Positions 38,534 through 46,593 of a DNA stretch of 64,000 nt are shown one piece after another. This DNA comes from Streptomyces sp. NBRC 109706 (lineage in GTDB: Bacteria; Actinomycetota; Actinomycetes; Streptomycetales; Streptomycetaceae). The translations under genes were made by a program, and so were the position numbers. Location of the stretch: assembly GCF_000974485.1 (NCBI RefSeq), contig NZ_BBOM01000007.1, forward strand, positions 682,001 to 746,000. Reading direction: 5' to 3'. The notes beneath the pieces are model-generated. The model did not search any database and had not been told where the DNA came from. It saw only the letters and a program-made list of their open reading frames with translations. Each line of letters opens with the position of its first letter. Position 1 is the stretch's first letter.

Positions 38534-39925
38534 TCAGGGAACGGTGGGGCCGTCGGTCGTGGTGTAGATGTGCATGCCGGCCATGTTGAGGGTGCCGCCG
38601 AACTGCCCGGCCTGGGTCACGAAGACATCGGTGAAGTGCGCGATGGGCAGGTCGATCGGGGGCTGGTGCTCGGGGTCGAAGACCACCGGGATCACGCCGA
38701 AGAGATTGCCCTCAAGACGCTCGGTGTACATGGTCACCGTGCCGTCGCGGAAGGTGGAGTTGGAGCCCGGATCGGTCGCCACGTGGTAGCGCAGGCCGCC
38801 GGGGGCGTCCACGATCTGGTGCAGATCGCCGATGTCGAGCTTGTCGGCGGTGAACTTCAGCACCTGCTTGACGGTGCCGTTGGCGGTGGTCACGTTGACC
38901 ACGCCGTGGTAGCTCAGCCCGCGCAGGGTGAGGTAGGAGGCGTCGAGGTACCAGGGCTCGTCGGGGAGGGTGAGCGCGGTGGCCTCGGCCACGCCGGGGA
39001 CCTGCCGCTCCTCGGGGCAGGGGAACGGCTCCAGCCCGTCGTCGCCCGCGCCCTCCGCACCGGCCTCGCCGTCCTCCGGCTCCTGCTGCTGTTCGCCGCT
39101 GTCGGCGGCCGGTCCCGCCGGTTCGTCGATCTCCTCGGGCCGGCCGGGCTCGGGGTCGGCGGCGACGGTCGGCTCGGGGTCGGGCTCGGCGGCCACCCGC
39201 GGCTCGTCCGGCCCCTCGGGGCGGGCCGGCTCCTCGGGCTCCGCATCGGCGCGCTCGGCGGCCTGTTCGGGCGGCTCCTCCGGATCCCGGGCGGGATCCG
39301 CCAGTTCCTCCTCGGCCAGGGCCTCCTGGCGCGCCCGCTCCCACTCGCGGCGTTCGCCCGGGGTCAGCAGGTCGAGGATGCCCTCCCCCAGGTCCTCCAG
39401 GCCCCGCCCGAGGCCCAGCGGGTCCCACGGGTCCCAGCCAGGGCCCGGGTCCTCGTCGGCCGGCTCCTCGGGGTCCTGCTCCTCCGGGGGGTGCGGGGCC
39501 GTGTCGTCGGCGGGCGGCGGGGCCTCGTCCTGGCCCGTGCCCGGCTCGTCCGGTGGCTCCTCGGTCGGCGGATCCGCCGGCTGTTCGTCCGCGCCTCCGG
39601 ACCCCTCGTCGGCCGGCTCCTCGTCTGCCGGCTCCTCCGTGACCCCGTCGGCGGGTTCGTCGGAGGCTTCGTCCGGTGTCTCCTCGGACTCCGCCGGCTC
39701 GTCGGGCATCTCCACGCACGCCCCGGGGCGGAACGGGTTCTCCGGCTGGGGCTCGGCCTTGGCCAGCGGGGAGGTGAATCCCATGCCCAGCAGCGCGGCC
39801 GACGGCATCGCCGCCAGCGCTATGGCCTTGCCGACCGGCATGTGCAACCGGCGCAACAGGGATCGACGCGGAGCGGCGTGCCGGGGCTCCTCGCCTTCCG
39901 TGGTCGCTATGTCATCAGTCGGCAC
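38534..39925 (-). CDS. Secreted or membrane-anchored Pro/Glu-rich protein, function unknown
   Basis: The 463-residue protein starts with a cytosolic basic stretch and a hydrophobic segment (about 30-62, MPVGKAIALAAMPSAALLGMGF, read in two parts) resembling a signal peptide or anchor. It continues with about 230 residues dominated by Pro, Glu, Asp and Ala (EEPADEE-like repeats). It ends in a compact conserved-looking domain of about 150 residues (LPDEPWYLDASYLTLRGLSY onward). The acidic part is probably disordered in or beyond the wall. GTG 39925 overlaps the end of the DUF6114 gene by 11 nt, tying it to that operon. I do not recognise the C-terminal domain by name. Confidence 0.78.
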   Translation of the reverse strand: MPTDDIATTEGEEPRHAAPRRSLLRRLHMPVGKAIALAAMPSAALLGMGFTSPLAKAEPQPENPFRPGACVEMPDEPAESEETPDEASDEPADGVTEEPADEEPADEGSGGADEQPADPPTEEPPDEPGTGQDEAPPPADDTAPHPPEEQDPEEPADEDPGPGWDPWDPLGLGRGLEDLGEGILDLLTPGERREWERARQEALAEEELADPARDPEEPPEQAAERADAEPEEPARPEGPDEPRVAAEPDPEPTVAADPEPGRPEEIDEPAGPAADSGEQQQEPEDGEAGAEGAGDDGLEPFPCPEERQVPGVAEATALTLPDEPWYLDASYLTLRGLSYHGVVNVTTANGTVKQVLKFTADKLDIGDLHQIVDAPGGLRYHVATDPGSNSTFRDGTVTMYTERLEGNLFGVIPVVFDPEHQPPIDLPIAHFTDVFVTQAGQFGGTLNMAGMHIYTTTDGPTVP

Positions 39926-40472
39926 GTTGGTTTCCCTTCCCCGGTTCCTCCCCGTGCGCCGGCGCGTCGCCGTCGAAGGAGGACAACGCGCTCCCGGTGC
40001 CGGGGGTGGCGACCGGCGGCTCCCGGTCTGCGTGATCGGCCCCGTCCAGGGCCGACTCGGCCGGTTCGGCGGGCTCACCCGGCAGCCAGGCGATGCTCAT
40101 GCCGCCGCCCACCATCCCAAAGACAAAACCCACCAGAAAACCGCCGAAGTTGGACACGACCAGCGAGACCAGCGACAGCAGGATGGCGGCCACCCCGGCG
40201 AATATCCGCACCTGCGGCTGGAACCATATGGTCAGCCCCAGCACGACCAGCAGGATGCCGATGACCATCGACCCGGCGCCGGCCGTGGTGGCCATTCGGA
40301 TGGTCAACTGCCCCAACGTGAGGTTGGCGTAGGGGAGATAGGCGATGGGGAGTCCGGCGATCATGGTGAAGAGCCCGGACCAGAACGGGCGGCTCCACCG
40401 GAAGTGACGGAACGCCAGCCTTCCGCGGGTGAAGAGCGAAAGGCTGGGCTCGACATCGGTGTTGGTGCTCAC
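39915..40472 (-). CDS. DUF6114 family membrane protein
   Basis: The 185-residue protein has four membrane segments (about 30-50, 58-80, 88-105 and 108-130), with FWSGLFTMIAGLPIAYLPYA near the start. The cytosolic tail is hydrophilic, Pro/Ala/Gly-rich and probably disordered (about 135-185). The organisation matches the DUF6114 family that accompanies DUF6230 proteins in actinomycetes. No enzymatic role is known. It is the middle gene of a three-gene operon. Confidence 0.82.
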   Translation of the reverse strand: MSTNTDVEPSLSLFTRGRLAFRHFRWSRPFWSGLFTMIAGLPIAYLPYANLTLGQLTIRMATTAGAGSMVIGILLVVLGLTIWFQPQVRIFAGVAAILLSLVSLVVSNFGGFLVGFVFGMVGGGMSIAWLPGEPAEPAESALDGADHADREPPVATPGTGSALSSFDGDAPAHGEEPGKGNQRAD

Positions 40473-40528
40473 GGCACGTACTCCCCTAGGCGCGGTTCAG
40501 TAACGGGATGCACGATACGGCGGCGATC

Positions 40529-40563
40529 CCTGGGGCAGAGACACACCTCCGCCCTGCCCCAGG
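40529..40563 (-). terminator. Intercistronic hairpin between DUF6230 and DUF6114 genes
   Basis: CCTGGGGCAG (40529-40538) pairs with CTGCCCCAGG (40554-40563) across a 15-nt loop, 23 nt past the DUF6230 stop. It could reduce read-through to the membrane and acidic genes or protect the first cistron. Confidence 0.6.
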
Positions 40564-40585
40564 CGCGACTGTCAGGCGTGGACCC

Positions 40586-41200
40586 TCAGAAGCACTCGTT
40601 CTTGCCCCGCTGCACCGACAGGCTCAGGTCGGTGAGCTTGAAGGAGCCGGCCGAGGTGGCCCAGGCCGTCTGCCGGACGTCCTCCAGCAGGGCCCAGTCG
40701 GACTGCTGGGCGAACGACCCCGGCTGCGCACCCGATTCGGGGGTGGGTCCCTTGGTGGTGGAGCCGACGGCCACGCCGATGTCCAGGTCGCCGAACGTGG
40801 CGTCCCCGTTGAGCTGCACCAGGTCGATGAAGAGGTTCTCCGCCTCGACCGGGTTGTCCGGGTTGGTGCCGGCGCCGATCCTCACGGTGACATCCCCGAA
40901 GAACGGAACGGGAATGACCACCGACTGACAGAGGTTGGTGATGGTGGCATGGTCGAACGCCGAGACCACCACCGGCCTCTCCTCGCCGCCGGACGGGGTG
41001 ACCAACGCCCCGTACTGGACGAACCCCTCGCCGTCGAGCTCGTCAAGGCTCACCTTGAACTGCTGACCCGACACGGCGAACGAGGCCGCGAGGGCCCCCT
41101 GGGCGAGGGCGACGCCTATCGCTGCGGTCGCGGCCACGCTCGGCACCATGACCAGACCGAATCGCCGCCATCTGGTGCCGCCGCGAGCCTGTGACTCCAT
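40586..41200 (-). CDS. DUF6230 family exported protein (annotated elsewhere as 'cholesterol esterase')
   Basis: The 204-residue protein has a basic start (RGGTRWRRF), a hydrophobic segment (about 14-37, VPSVAATAAIGVALAQGALA) and an all-beta-looking body (FAVSGQQFKVSLDELDGEGF onward) with a single Cys near the middle and one at the end. It lacks any serine-hydrolase GxSxG motif, so the 'cholesterol esterase' label often attached to this family has no support in the sequence. ATG 41200 is set by GGAGGAAG 5 nt upstream. It is first in the operon with the DUF6114 and Pro/Glu-rich genes, suggesting a joint cell-surface role. Confidence 0.82.
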   Translation of the reverse strand: MESQARGGTRWRRFGLVMVPSVAATAAIGVALAQGALAASFAVSGQQFKVSLDELDGEGFVQYGALVTPSGGEERPVVVSAFDHATITNLCQSVVIPVPFFGDVTVRIGAGTNPDNPVEAENLFIDLVQLNGDATFGDLDIGVAVGSTTKGPTPESGAQPGSFAQQSDWALLEDVRQTAWATSAGSFKLTDLSLSVQRGKNECF

Positions 41201-41460
41201 GACTTCCTCCTTCTCGGACGAACATCTCCCCTGACCCCGACGTCGGTTGCCGCGACAGGCGCGGCAACCACCGGGCGGGAGAAGCGCCTTGCCACCGGCG
41301 ACAACGCTCCGGCGGCAGCCACTGGCCGCGTGGGGAGCGGCCTTCCGGTGACGTGACACAGGCCCTGCGCTCGGGCGGGAACCCCCGCGCCACGGCCGAC
41401 ACGTGACCGAGTCGGCCCCGCCGATCGTGGTCTATCTCACGGCACGACACAAGAGGATCG

Positions 41461-41474
41461 TTACTTACCAGTAA
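41461..41474. promoter_or_regulatory. TetR-like operator upstream of the DUF6230 operon
   Basis: TTACT-tacc-AGTAA forms a 5+4+5 inverted repeat in an A/T-enriched part of the 468-nt intergenic region. The style resembles TetR-family operators. It lies about 260 nt before the DUF6230 start. The rest of 41201-41603 shows no gene and no clear -35/-10 pair. Confidence 0.45.
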
Positions 41475-41603
41475 TGGAGATATGGCAGATCGAGGTAGAT
41501 CACGCCCGCCCTCACACGGAGGGTGCAGGCCCCAAAACACCCCATAGAGCCCCCAAGCGCGACCAAACAATGAGTCGCGCAACGCACACATGACGCAATG
41601 TGA

Positions 41604-41645
41604 CGGCGGTCACGATTACCAATTTTTAGTAAAACGTGACCGCCG
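41604..41645 (-). terminator. Hairpin after the thioredoxin-TPR gene
   Basis: CGGCGGTCACG (41604-41614) and CGTGACCGCCG (41635-41645) pair over a 20-nt A/T-rich loop. It starts 24 nt beyond the stop codon at 41669, reading the minus strand. There is no U-tract, which is common for Streptomyces terminators. Confidence 0.65.
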
Positions 41646-41668
41646 GCAGCGTATGAGAGCGGTTTTGC

Positions 41669-42634
41669 TCAGAAGAGCACCCGGGCCAACGCGGCCCGGG
41701 CGGAGGTCACTCGGGGGTCGTCGGCGCCCAACACCTCGAAGAGCTCCAGCAGTCGGAGCCGGGCGGTGTTCCGGTCGTCGCCGGCCGTCCGGCCCACCAC
41801 GCCGATCAACCGGCTGAACGCGTCCTCGACATGCCCGCCGACCAGGTCGAGGTCGGCGACGGCGAGTTGGGCCGTGACATCGCCGGCGTTGTCGGCCGCC
41901 GCCTTGCGCACCCGCTCGGCGTCCAGACCCCGCACCCGGTCGAGCAGCTTGGCCTGGCCGAGGCCGAGGGCCGCCTCCTGGTTCCCCGGATCGCCGGCCA
42001 GGACGTTCTCATAGGCCTGGATGGCGCCGGGCAGATCCCCGGCGTCGAGCGCCGCGTGTGCGGCGGCCAACGCCGGATCGGTCGGCGGCTCGGCCGGCTC
42101 GGCGGCCTGCGCCTCGACGGCGGCCTCCGGGTCGACCGGCTCCCCCACGATGCCGAACTGCTCCTCGGCGGCCTGGATCAGCTGGTCGAACACCTGCCGG
42201 ATCTGCGGCTCGGGGGCCGCCCCCTGGAACAGCGGCAGGGCCTGCCCCGCGATCACCGCGAAGATGGCCGGAATGCCCTGCACGCCGAACTGCTGGGCGA
42301 TCCTCGGGTTGGCGTCGACATCGATCTTGGCGAGGACGATCTTCCCCGCGTACTCCAGGGTGAGCCGCTCCAGCACCGGGCTGAGCTGCTTGCACGGCTG
42401 GCACCACTCGGCCCAGAGGTCGATGACCACCGGCACCGAGGCGCTGCGCTGGACCACCTCCTGTTCGAAGGTGGCCTCGTCGACGTCGATCACCAGGGGG
42501 ACGGCCGCCGCCTGCCCGTCCGGCTGGGCCGCCCGCTGGGCGCGGGCCTGCTCGGCCTTCTGCTTGGCCTCCGCGGCGGCCTTGACCGCGGAGAGATCGA
42601 CGGCTCCGCTCATGGACATGTTGCGTGGCTGCAT
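41669..42634 (-). CDS. Thioredoxin-like protein with C-terminal TPR region (CnoX/YbbN type)
   Basis: The 321-residue protein has a Lys/Ala/Gln-rich N-terminal helix (about 10-45), a thioredoxin fold (about 60-160) with active site WAEWCQPCKQL and cis-Pro region QGIPAIFAV, and a C-terminal tetratricopeptide region (about 185-320, ALDAGDLPGAIQAYENVLAGD). This is the layout of YbbN/CnoX chaperone-oxidoreductases, which protect proteins during oxidative stress; some members lack reductase activity, but both Cys residues are present here. ATG 42634 is preceded by GGGGGGAGA. It lies 52 nt after icmA but has its own start signals. Confidence 0.9.
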   Translation of the reverse strand: MQPRNMSMSGAVDLSAVKAAAEAKQKAEQARAQRAAQPDGQAAAVPLVIDVDEATFEQEVVQRSASVPVVIDLWAEWCQPCKQLSPVLERLTLEYAGKIVLAKIDVDANPRIAQQFGVQGIPAIFAVIAGQALPLFQGAAPEPQIRQVFDQLIQAAEEQFGIVGEPVDPEAAVEAQAAEPAEPPTDPALAAAHAALDAGDLPGAIQAYENVLAGDPGNQEAALGLGQAKLLDRVRGLDAERVRKAAADNAGDVTAQLAVADLDLVGGHVEDAFSRLIGVVGRTAGDDRNTARLRLLELFEVLGADDPRVTSARAALARVLF

Positions 42635-42686
42635 GGCACCAGTCTCCCCCCTCGGGGAATCGTTCCGGAACGCGGTCCCGCCACGC

Positions 42687-44396
42687 TCAGAAGCCGGGCG
42701 GCTCCACATAGCTTCCCCACTCGTCGCGCAGCACTCCGCAGATCTCGCCAAGTGTCGCCTCGGCGCGGACGGCGGCCAGCATCGGCGCGATGGTGTCGCC
42801 CCCGCCCCTGGCCGCGGCGACCAGCTCGGCCAGCGCCCGCTCCACGGCCGCGCCGTCCCGCGCGGCCCTGCGCCGCCCCAGCTCGCGCACCTGGTCGCGC
42901 TCCACCTCGTGGCTGACCCGCAGGATCTCCAACTCGTCGGTGACGGACGCGGTGTGGCAGTTGACCCCCACCACCCGCTTCTCCCCCTTCTCCAGGGACT
43001 GCTGGTACCGGAAGGCGGACTCCGCGATCTGGCCGGTGAACCAGCCGTCCTCGATCCCGCTGAGCAGCCCCGAGGTCATCGGCCCGATGGGGTGCTCGGC
43101 CTGTCCCGAGGTGGCCAGGACGCGGCGGCCCCGTTCGGCGATCTCGGCGAAGATCCGCTCGGCGTCCCGCTCGATCCGGTCGGTCAGCCGCTCGACGTAC
43201 CAGGAGCCGCCCAGCGGATCGGCGACCGAGGTGATGCCCGTCTCCTCCATCAGCACCTGCTGGGTGCGCAGCGCGATCTCGGCGGCGCGCTCGCTGGGCA
43301 GCGCCAGCGTCTCGTCCAACGCGTTGGTGTGCAGCGAGTTGGTGCCGGCGAGGATCGCGGACAGCGCCTCCACGGCGGTGCGCACCACGTTGTTGTACGG
43401 CTGCTGCGCGGTGAGCGAGACCCCGGCGGTCTGGGTGTGGAAACGCAGCCACTGGGCGCGCTCGCTGGTGGCGCCGTAGACGTCCCGCATCCAGCGGGCC
43501 CAGATCCGCCGGGCCGCGCGGAACTTGGCGATCTCCTCGAAGAAGTCGATATGCGCGTCGAAGAAGAACGAGAGCCCGGGCGCGAAGGTGTCGACGTCCA
43601 TCCCCCGGCTCAGCCCCAGCTCCACATAGCCGAAGCCGTCGGCCAGCGTGTAGGCCAGCTCCTGGGCGGCCGTGGCCCCGGCCTCCCTGATGTGGTAGCC
43701 GGAGACGGAGAGCGGCTTGTAGGCCGGGATGCGCGCGGCGCAGAACTCCATCAGGTCGCCGATCAGCCGCAGATGGGGCTCCGGCGGGAAGAGCCACTCC
43801 TTCTGCGCGATGTACTCCTTGAAGATGTCCGTCTGCAGCGTGCCGTTGAGCACCTCGGCCGGCACGCCCTGCCGTTCGGCGGCCACCAGGTACATGCAGA
43901 AGACCGGCACCGCCGGGCCGCTGATGGTCATCGACGTGGTGACCTCGCCCAGCGGGATGTCGCGGAACAGGACCTCCATGTCGGCGGCCGAGTCGATGGC
44001 GACGCCGCAGTGGCCCACCTCGCCGAGGGCCCGCGGGTCGTCGGAGTCCCGTCCCATCAGGGTCGGCATGTCGAAGGCGACGGAGAGGCCGCCGCCGCCG
44101 TTGCGCAGGATGGTGCGGTAGCGCTCGTTGGTCTGCTCGGCGTTGCCGAAGCCGGCGAACTGGCGGATGGTCCAGGCGCGGCCCCGGTATCCGGTGGGGT
44201 AGAGGCCCCGGGTGAAGGGGAACTCCCCCGGCCAGCCGATGCGTTCGAAGCCGGCGTAGCTGTCCCCCGGTTCGGGGCCGTAGACGGGCTCGACGGGGTC
44301 TCCGGAGAGCGTGCTGAAATCGGCGTCCCTGGTGTGGGCCGCGTCGTACCGGGCCTGCCAGCGTCGGCGGCCCGCGGTGATGGCGTCAGCGTCCAT
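42687..44396 (-). CDS. icmA: Isobutyryl-CoA mutase large subunit
   Basis: The 569-residue B12-dependent mutase substrate-binding subunit has a full acyl-CoA mutase barrel (TIRQFAGFGNAEQTNERY onward). The two specificity residues that separate isobutyryl-CoA mutase from methylmalonyl-CoA mutase are Phe80 (IRQF) and Gln198 (EYIAQKEW), in the numbering used for S. cinnamonensis IcmA. Methylmalonyl-CoA mutases have Tyr and Arg there. There is no cobalamin-binding domain, so a small IcmB-type subunit must be encoded elsewhere. It interconverts isobutyryl-CoA and n-butyryl-CoA, linking valine catabolism to butyryl-CoA. The ATG is 6 nt after a -10 box, with an operator palindrome inside the promoter. 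Confidence 0.93.
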   Translation of the reverse strand: MDADAITAGRRRWQARYDAAHTRDADFSTLSGDPVEPVYGPEPGDSYAGFERIGWPGEFPFTRGLYPTGYRGRAWTIRQFAGFGNAEQTNERYRTILRNGGGGLSVAFDMPTLMGRDSDDPRALGEVGHCGVAIDSAADMEVLFRDIPLGEVTTSMTISGPAVPVFCMYLVAAERQGVPAEVLNGTLQTDIFKEYIAQKEWLFPPEPHLRLIGDLMEFCAARIPAYKPLSVSGYHIREAGATAAQELAYTLADGFGYVELGLSRGMDVDTFAPGLSFFFDAHIDFFEEIAKFRAARRIWARWMRDVYGATSERAQWLRFHTQTAGVSLTAQQPYNNVVRTAVEALSAILAGTNSLHTNALDETLALPSERAAEIALRTQQVLMEETGITSVADPLGGSWYVERLTDRIERDAERIFAEIAERGRRVLATSGQAEHPIGPMTSGLLSGIEDGWFTGQIAESAFRYQQSLEKGEKRVVGVNCHTASVTDELEILRVSHEVERDQVRELGRRRAARDGAAVERALAELVAAARGGGDTIAPMLAAVRAEATLGEICGVLRDEWGSYVEPPGF

Positions 44397-44402
44397 GCGA
44401 CC

Positions 44403-44432
44403 AATTTACTTGGACGTCCAACTATATGTCGA
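44403..44432 (-). promoter_or_regulatory. icmA promoter with internal palindromic operator
   Basis: On the minus strand TTCGAC (44432-44427), an 18-nt spacer and TAAATT (44408-44403) precede the icmA ATG by 6 nt. The perfect 12-bp palindrome TTGGACGTCCAA (44410-44421) fills the spacer, ideal for repression by a dimer such as the nearby MarR protein. Confidence 0.65.
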
Positions 44433-44488
44433 ACGAAGAGCGGGAACTCCTCACCGGAACACCGGGAACGGGCCCCGGGCGGACGCCC

Positions 44489-44824
44489 TCAGGCGCTGAC
44501 CGGCTCCTCGGAGTCCTCGTCCTCGACCAGCGCCTCGACCTCGGCCGTGACCCTGGGCTCGACGAAGAACGCGGCGAACGGGATGCTGCCGGCGACCAGC
44601 ACCCACAGCAGCCTGCCGAACGGCCAGCGGGCCTTCTGCCCCAGGTCGAAGGCGAAGACCAGATAGATGATGTACAGCAGGCCGTGCAGCTGGGACACCA
44701 CGAACGTCACATCGTCGCCGGTGTCGAAGCCGTACTTGAAGACCATGCAGGTACCGAGGACCAGCAGCATCACCGCGGTGACATAGGCCATGACCCGGTA
44801 CCGGGTGAGCACACTCCGCTTCAT
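44489..44824 (-). CDS. DUF3817 family small membrane protein (copy 1)
   Basis: The 111-residue protein has three membrane segments (about 8-28, 38-58 and 68-88) and an acidic Glu-rich tail. The family pattern is visible: TGDDVTFVVSQLHGLLYIIYLVFAFDLGQKARWP and the C-terminal FAAFFVEPRV. Function is unknown. It starts 19 nt after the MarR stop on the same strand, but a TAGGCT box 7 nt before the ATG suggests a separate leaderless transcript. A second DUF3817 gene with its own MarR neighbour lies at 50559-50903. Confidence 0.88.
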   Translation of the reverse strand: MKRSVLTRYRVMAYVTAVMLLVLGTCMVFKYGFDTGDDVTFVVSQLHGLLYIIYLVFAFDLGQKARWPFGRLLWVLVAGSIPFAAFFVEPRVTAEVEALVEDEDSEEPVSA

Positions 44825-44831
44825 GCCGGCG

Positions 44832-44837
44832 AGCCTA
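44832..44837 (-). promoter_or_regulatory. -10 box TAGGCT of DUF3817 copy 1
   Basis: TAGGCT lies 7 nt before ATG 44824, just past the MarR stop codon at 44843. It predicts a leaderless mRNA starting inside the apparent operon. Confidence 0.45.
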
Positions 44838-44842
44838 TCGGG

Positions 44843-45370
44843 TCATTCCGGTCGTTCTTCGCCCGGGTCCTCGAAGTCCCTGGCGGCCAGCCGCAGCGGG
44901 CGAAGCAGCTCGAAGATGTCCTGACACTGCCCCTCGTCGTACACGCCGAGCCCGAAGTCCGCGGCCATCAGATCCCGCGTCGCCGCGTCGCAGACCTCGC
45001 GCCCCCGCTCGGTGATCGAGGCCAGCGTGCCGCGCCCGTCGTTGGGATTGGGCCGCTTGACCACAAGGCCCGAACGGACCAGCCGGTCCACGGCGTTGGT
45101 GACCGAGGTCGGATGCACCATCAGCCGCTCGCCGATCTTGGACATCGGCAGCTCGCCGGCCCGGCTGAAGGTGAGCAGCACCAGCGCCTCGTACCGGGCG
45201 AACGTCAGCCCGTACGGCTTCACCACCGCGTCGACCTCGGCCAGCAGGATCTGGTGCGCCCGCATGATCGAGGTGATCGCGGCCATGGAGGGGACGGAAC
45301 CCCAGCGTCGCTTCCACAGATCGTCGGCGCGGGCGATGGGATCGAACGGGAGGCTGAGCGACTTCGACAC
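44843..45370 (-). CDS. MarR family transcriptional regulator (copy 1)
   Basis: The 175-residue winged-helix regulator has a helical dimerisation start (DDLWKRRWGSVPSMAAITSIMRA, read in two parts), the DNA-binding helix-turn-helix (about 75-110, LPMSKIGERLMVHPTSVTNAVDRL), the wing (VKRPNPNDGRGTLASIT) and a C-terminal dimer helix. GTG 45370 is chosen because upstream residues in the open frame have no family match. It is a candidate repressor of icmA (operator TTGGACGTCCAA) and of its neighbours; acyl-CoA or phenolic ligands are typical. Confidence 0.9.
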   Translation of the reverse strand: MSKSLSLPFDPIARADDLWKRRWGSVPSMAAITSIMRAHQILLAEVDAVVKPYGLTFARYEALVLLTFSRAGELPMSKIGERLMVHPTSVTNAVDRLVRSGLVVKRPNPNDGRGTLASITERGREVCDAATRDLMAADFGLGVYDEGQCQDIFELLRPLRLAARDFEDPGEERPE

Positions 45371-45513
45371 GCCTGCGACCCTACCCGCTGGCCCGCGCGC
45401 CGGTACGGCCGTTCCGGTGACCCCAACCGGAACCGGGACGAGGTCCCGGCCGCCACCCCCGAACGGACACTCTCCGTCATGCCGCACCGACGGAGCGTTC
45501 CGCCCGTGGCACC

Positions 45514-46575
45514 ATGACGCTCATGCCCGGCCCCCTCCTCGTGACGCTCCGCCGGCCTGCCCGCCGGCCCACGGTCGCCCTGGTCCTGTCCTCCCTGACG
45601 CTCACCCTGCTGGCGCTCGGCTGCTCGTCCGGCGGCGGCGAGGATCCTCCCGGCTCGGGCGCCGAGGGGCGCAGCACCCCGCTGGCCGAGGAGTCGTCGG
45701 AGTTCTGGGTCGATCCGGAGAGCCCGGCGGCCCGGCAGGTGCGGGACTGGGAGGAGTCGGGGCGGGCCGAGGACGCGCAGACGCTGCGCCGGATCGCGGA
45801 CCGGCCGCAGGCCGTCTGGCCCACCGGGGAGGGTGATCCGGGCGGACAGGTGCGCGCGGTCGCCGAGGCCGCCACCGCCGAGGGCCGCACCGCCGTGCTG
45901 GTCGCCTACAACATCCCGCACCGCGACTGCGGCCAATACTCCCAGGGCGGCGCGGAGAGCGACGACGCCTACCGGCGGTGGATCGACGCGTTCGCCGCCG
46001 GCATCGGCGAGGCGGAGGCCCTGGTGGTGCTGGAACCCGACGCGGTGGCGCACACCCTGGACGGCTGCACGGCGCCGATGTACGTGCAGGACCGGTACGG
46101 GCTGCTCGCCGAGTCGGTCGAACGGCTCAAGCGCCAGCCGGGCACCCGGGTCTATGTCGACGCCGGCAACCCGGACTGGATCACCGACCCGGGGCGGCTG
46201 GCGCAGGCGCTGCGCGACTCCGGGATCGCCGAGGCGGACGGCTTCGCGTTGAACGTGTCCAACTTCCAGTCGCTCGAACGCAGCACCGAGTACGGCCGCG
46301 AACTGTCCGGGCTGCTGGACGGCGCGCACTTCGTCGTCGACACCAGCCGCAACGGCGACGGCCCCTGGGAGGAGGGCGGCGACGAGAGCTGGTGCAACCC
46401 GCCGGACCGGGCCCTCGGCACCCCGCCCACCACCCGGACGGACGACCCGCTGGCGGACGCCTATCTGTGGATCAAGCGGCCCGGCGAGTCGGACGGCGAG
46501 TGCCGGGGCGGCCCGGTGGCCGGCGAGTGGTGGCCGGAGTACGCGCTGGGGCTGGCGGAGCGCGCCACGGACTGA
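45514..46575 (+). CDS. GH6 family glucanase, lipoprotein (CslZ-like)
   Basis: The 353-residue protein has a signal with lipobox LALGCSS (Cys at about 31), a short Gly/Pro linker and a GH6 catalytic domain. GH6 landmarks are LVAYNIPHRDCGQYS, VVLEPDAVAHTL, FVVDTSRNGDG, WCNPPDRALG and YLWIKRPGESDGEC; the last carries the catalytic-base region. It would cleave beta-1,4-glucan on the outer face of the membrane. The tail-to-tail arrangement with glxA-cslA (18 nt apart) suggests it trims or releases the glycan made by CslA, as proposed for the cslZ gene linked to cslA-glxA elsewhere in Streptomyces. ATG 45523 is an alternative start. Confidence 0.9.
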   Translation: MTLMPGPLLVTLRRPARRPTVALVLSSLTLTLLALGCSSGGGEDPPGSGAEGRSTPLAEESSEFWVDPESPAARQVRDWEESGRAEDAQTLRRIADRPQAVWPTGEGDPGGQVRAVAEAATAEGRTAVLVAYNIPHRDCGQYSQGGAESDDAYRRWIDAFAAGIGEAEALVVLEPDAVAHTLDGCTAPMYVQDRYGLLAESVERLKRQPGTRVYVDAGNPDWITDPGRLAQALRDSGIAEADGFALNVSNFQSLERSTEYGRELSGLLDGAHFVVDTSRNGDGPWEEGGDESWCNPPDRALGTPPTTRTDDPLADAYLWIKRPGESDGECRGGPVAGEWWPEYALGLAERATD

Positions 46576-46593
46576 GGCTCGGCCGCCGCCCGT

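Noticed and set aside
40586..41200. Cholesterol esterase function for the DUF6230 protein
   Set aside because: No GxSxG nucleophile elbow or catalytic triad is visible in the 204 residues.
42687..44396. Methylmalonyl-CoA mutase
   Set aside because: Phe80 and Gln198 replace the Tyr and Arg needed for the methylmalonyl carboxylate, and no B12-binding domain is fused.
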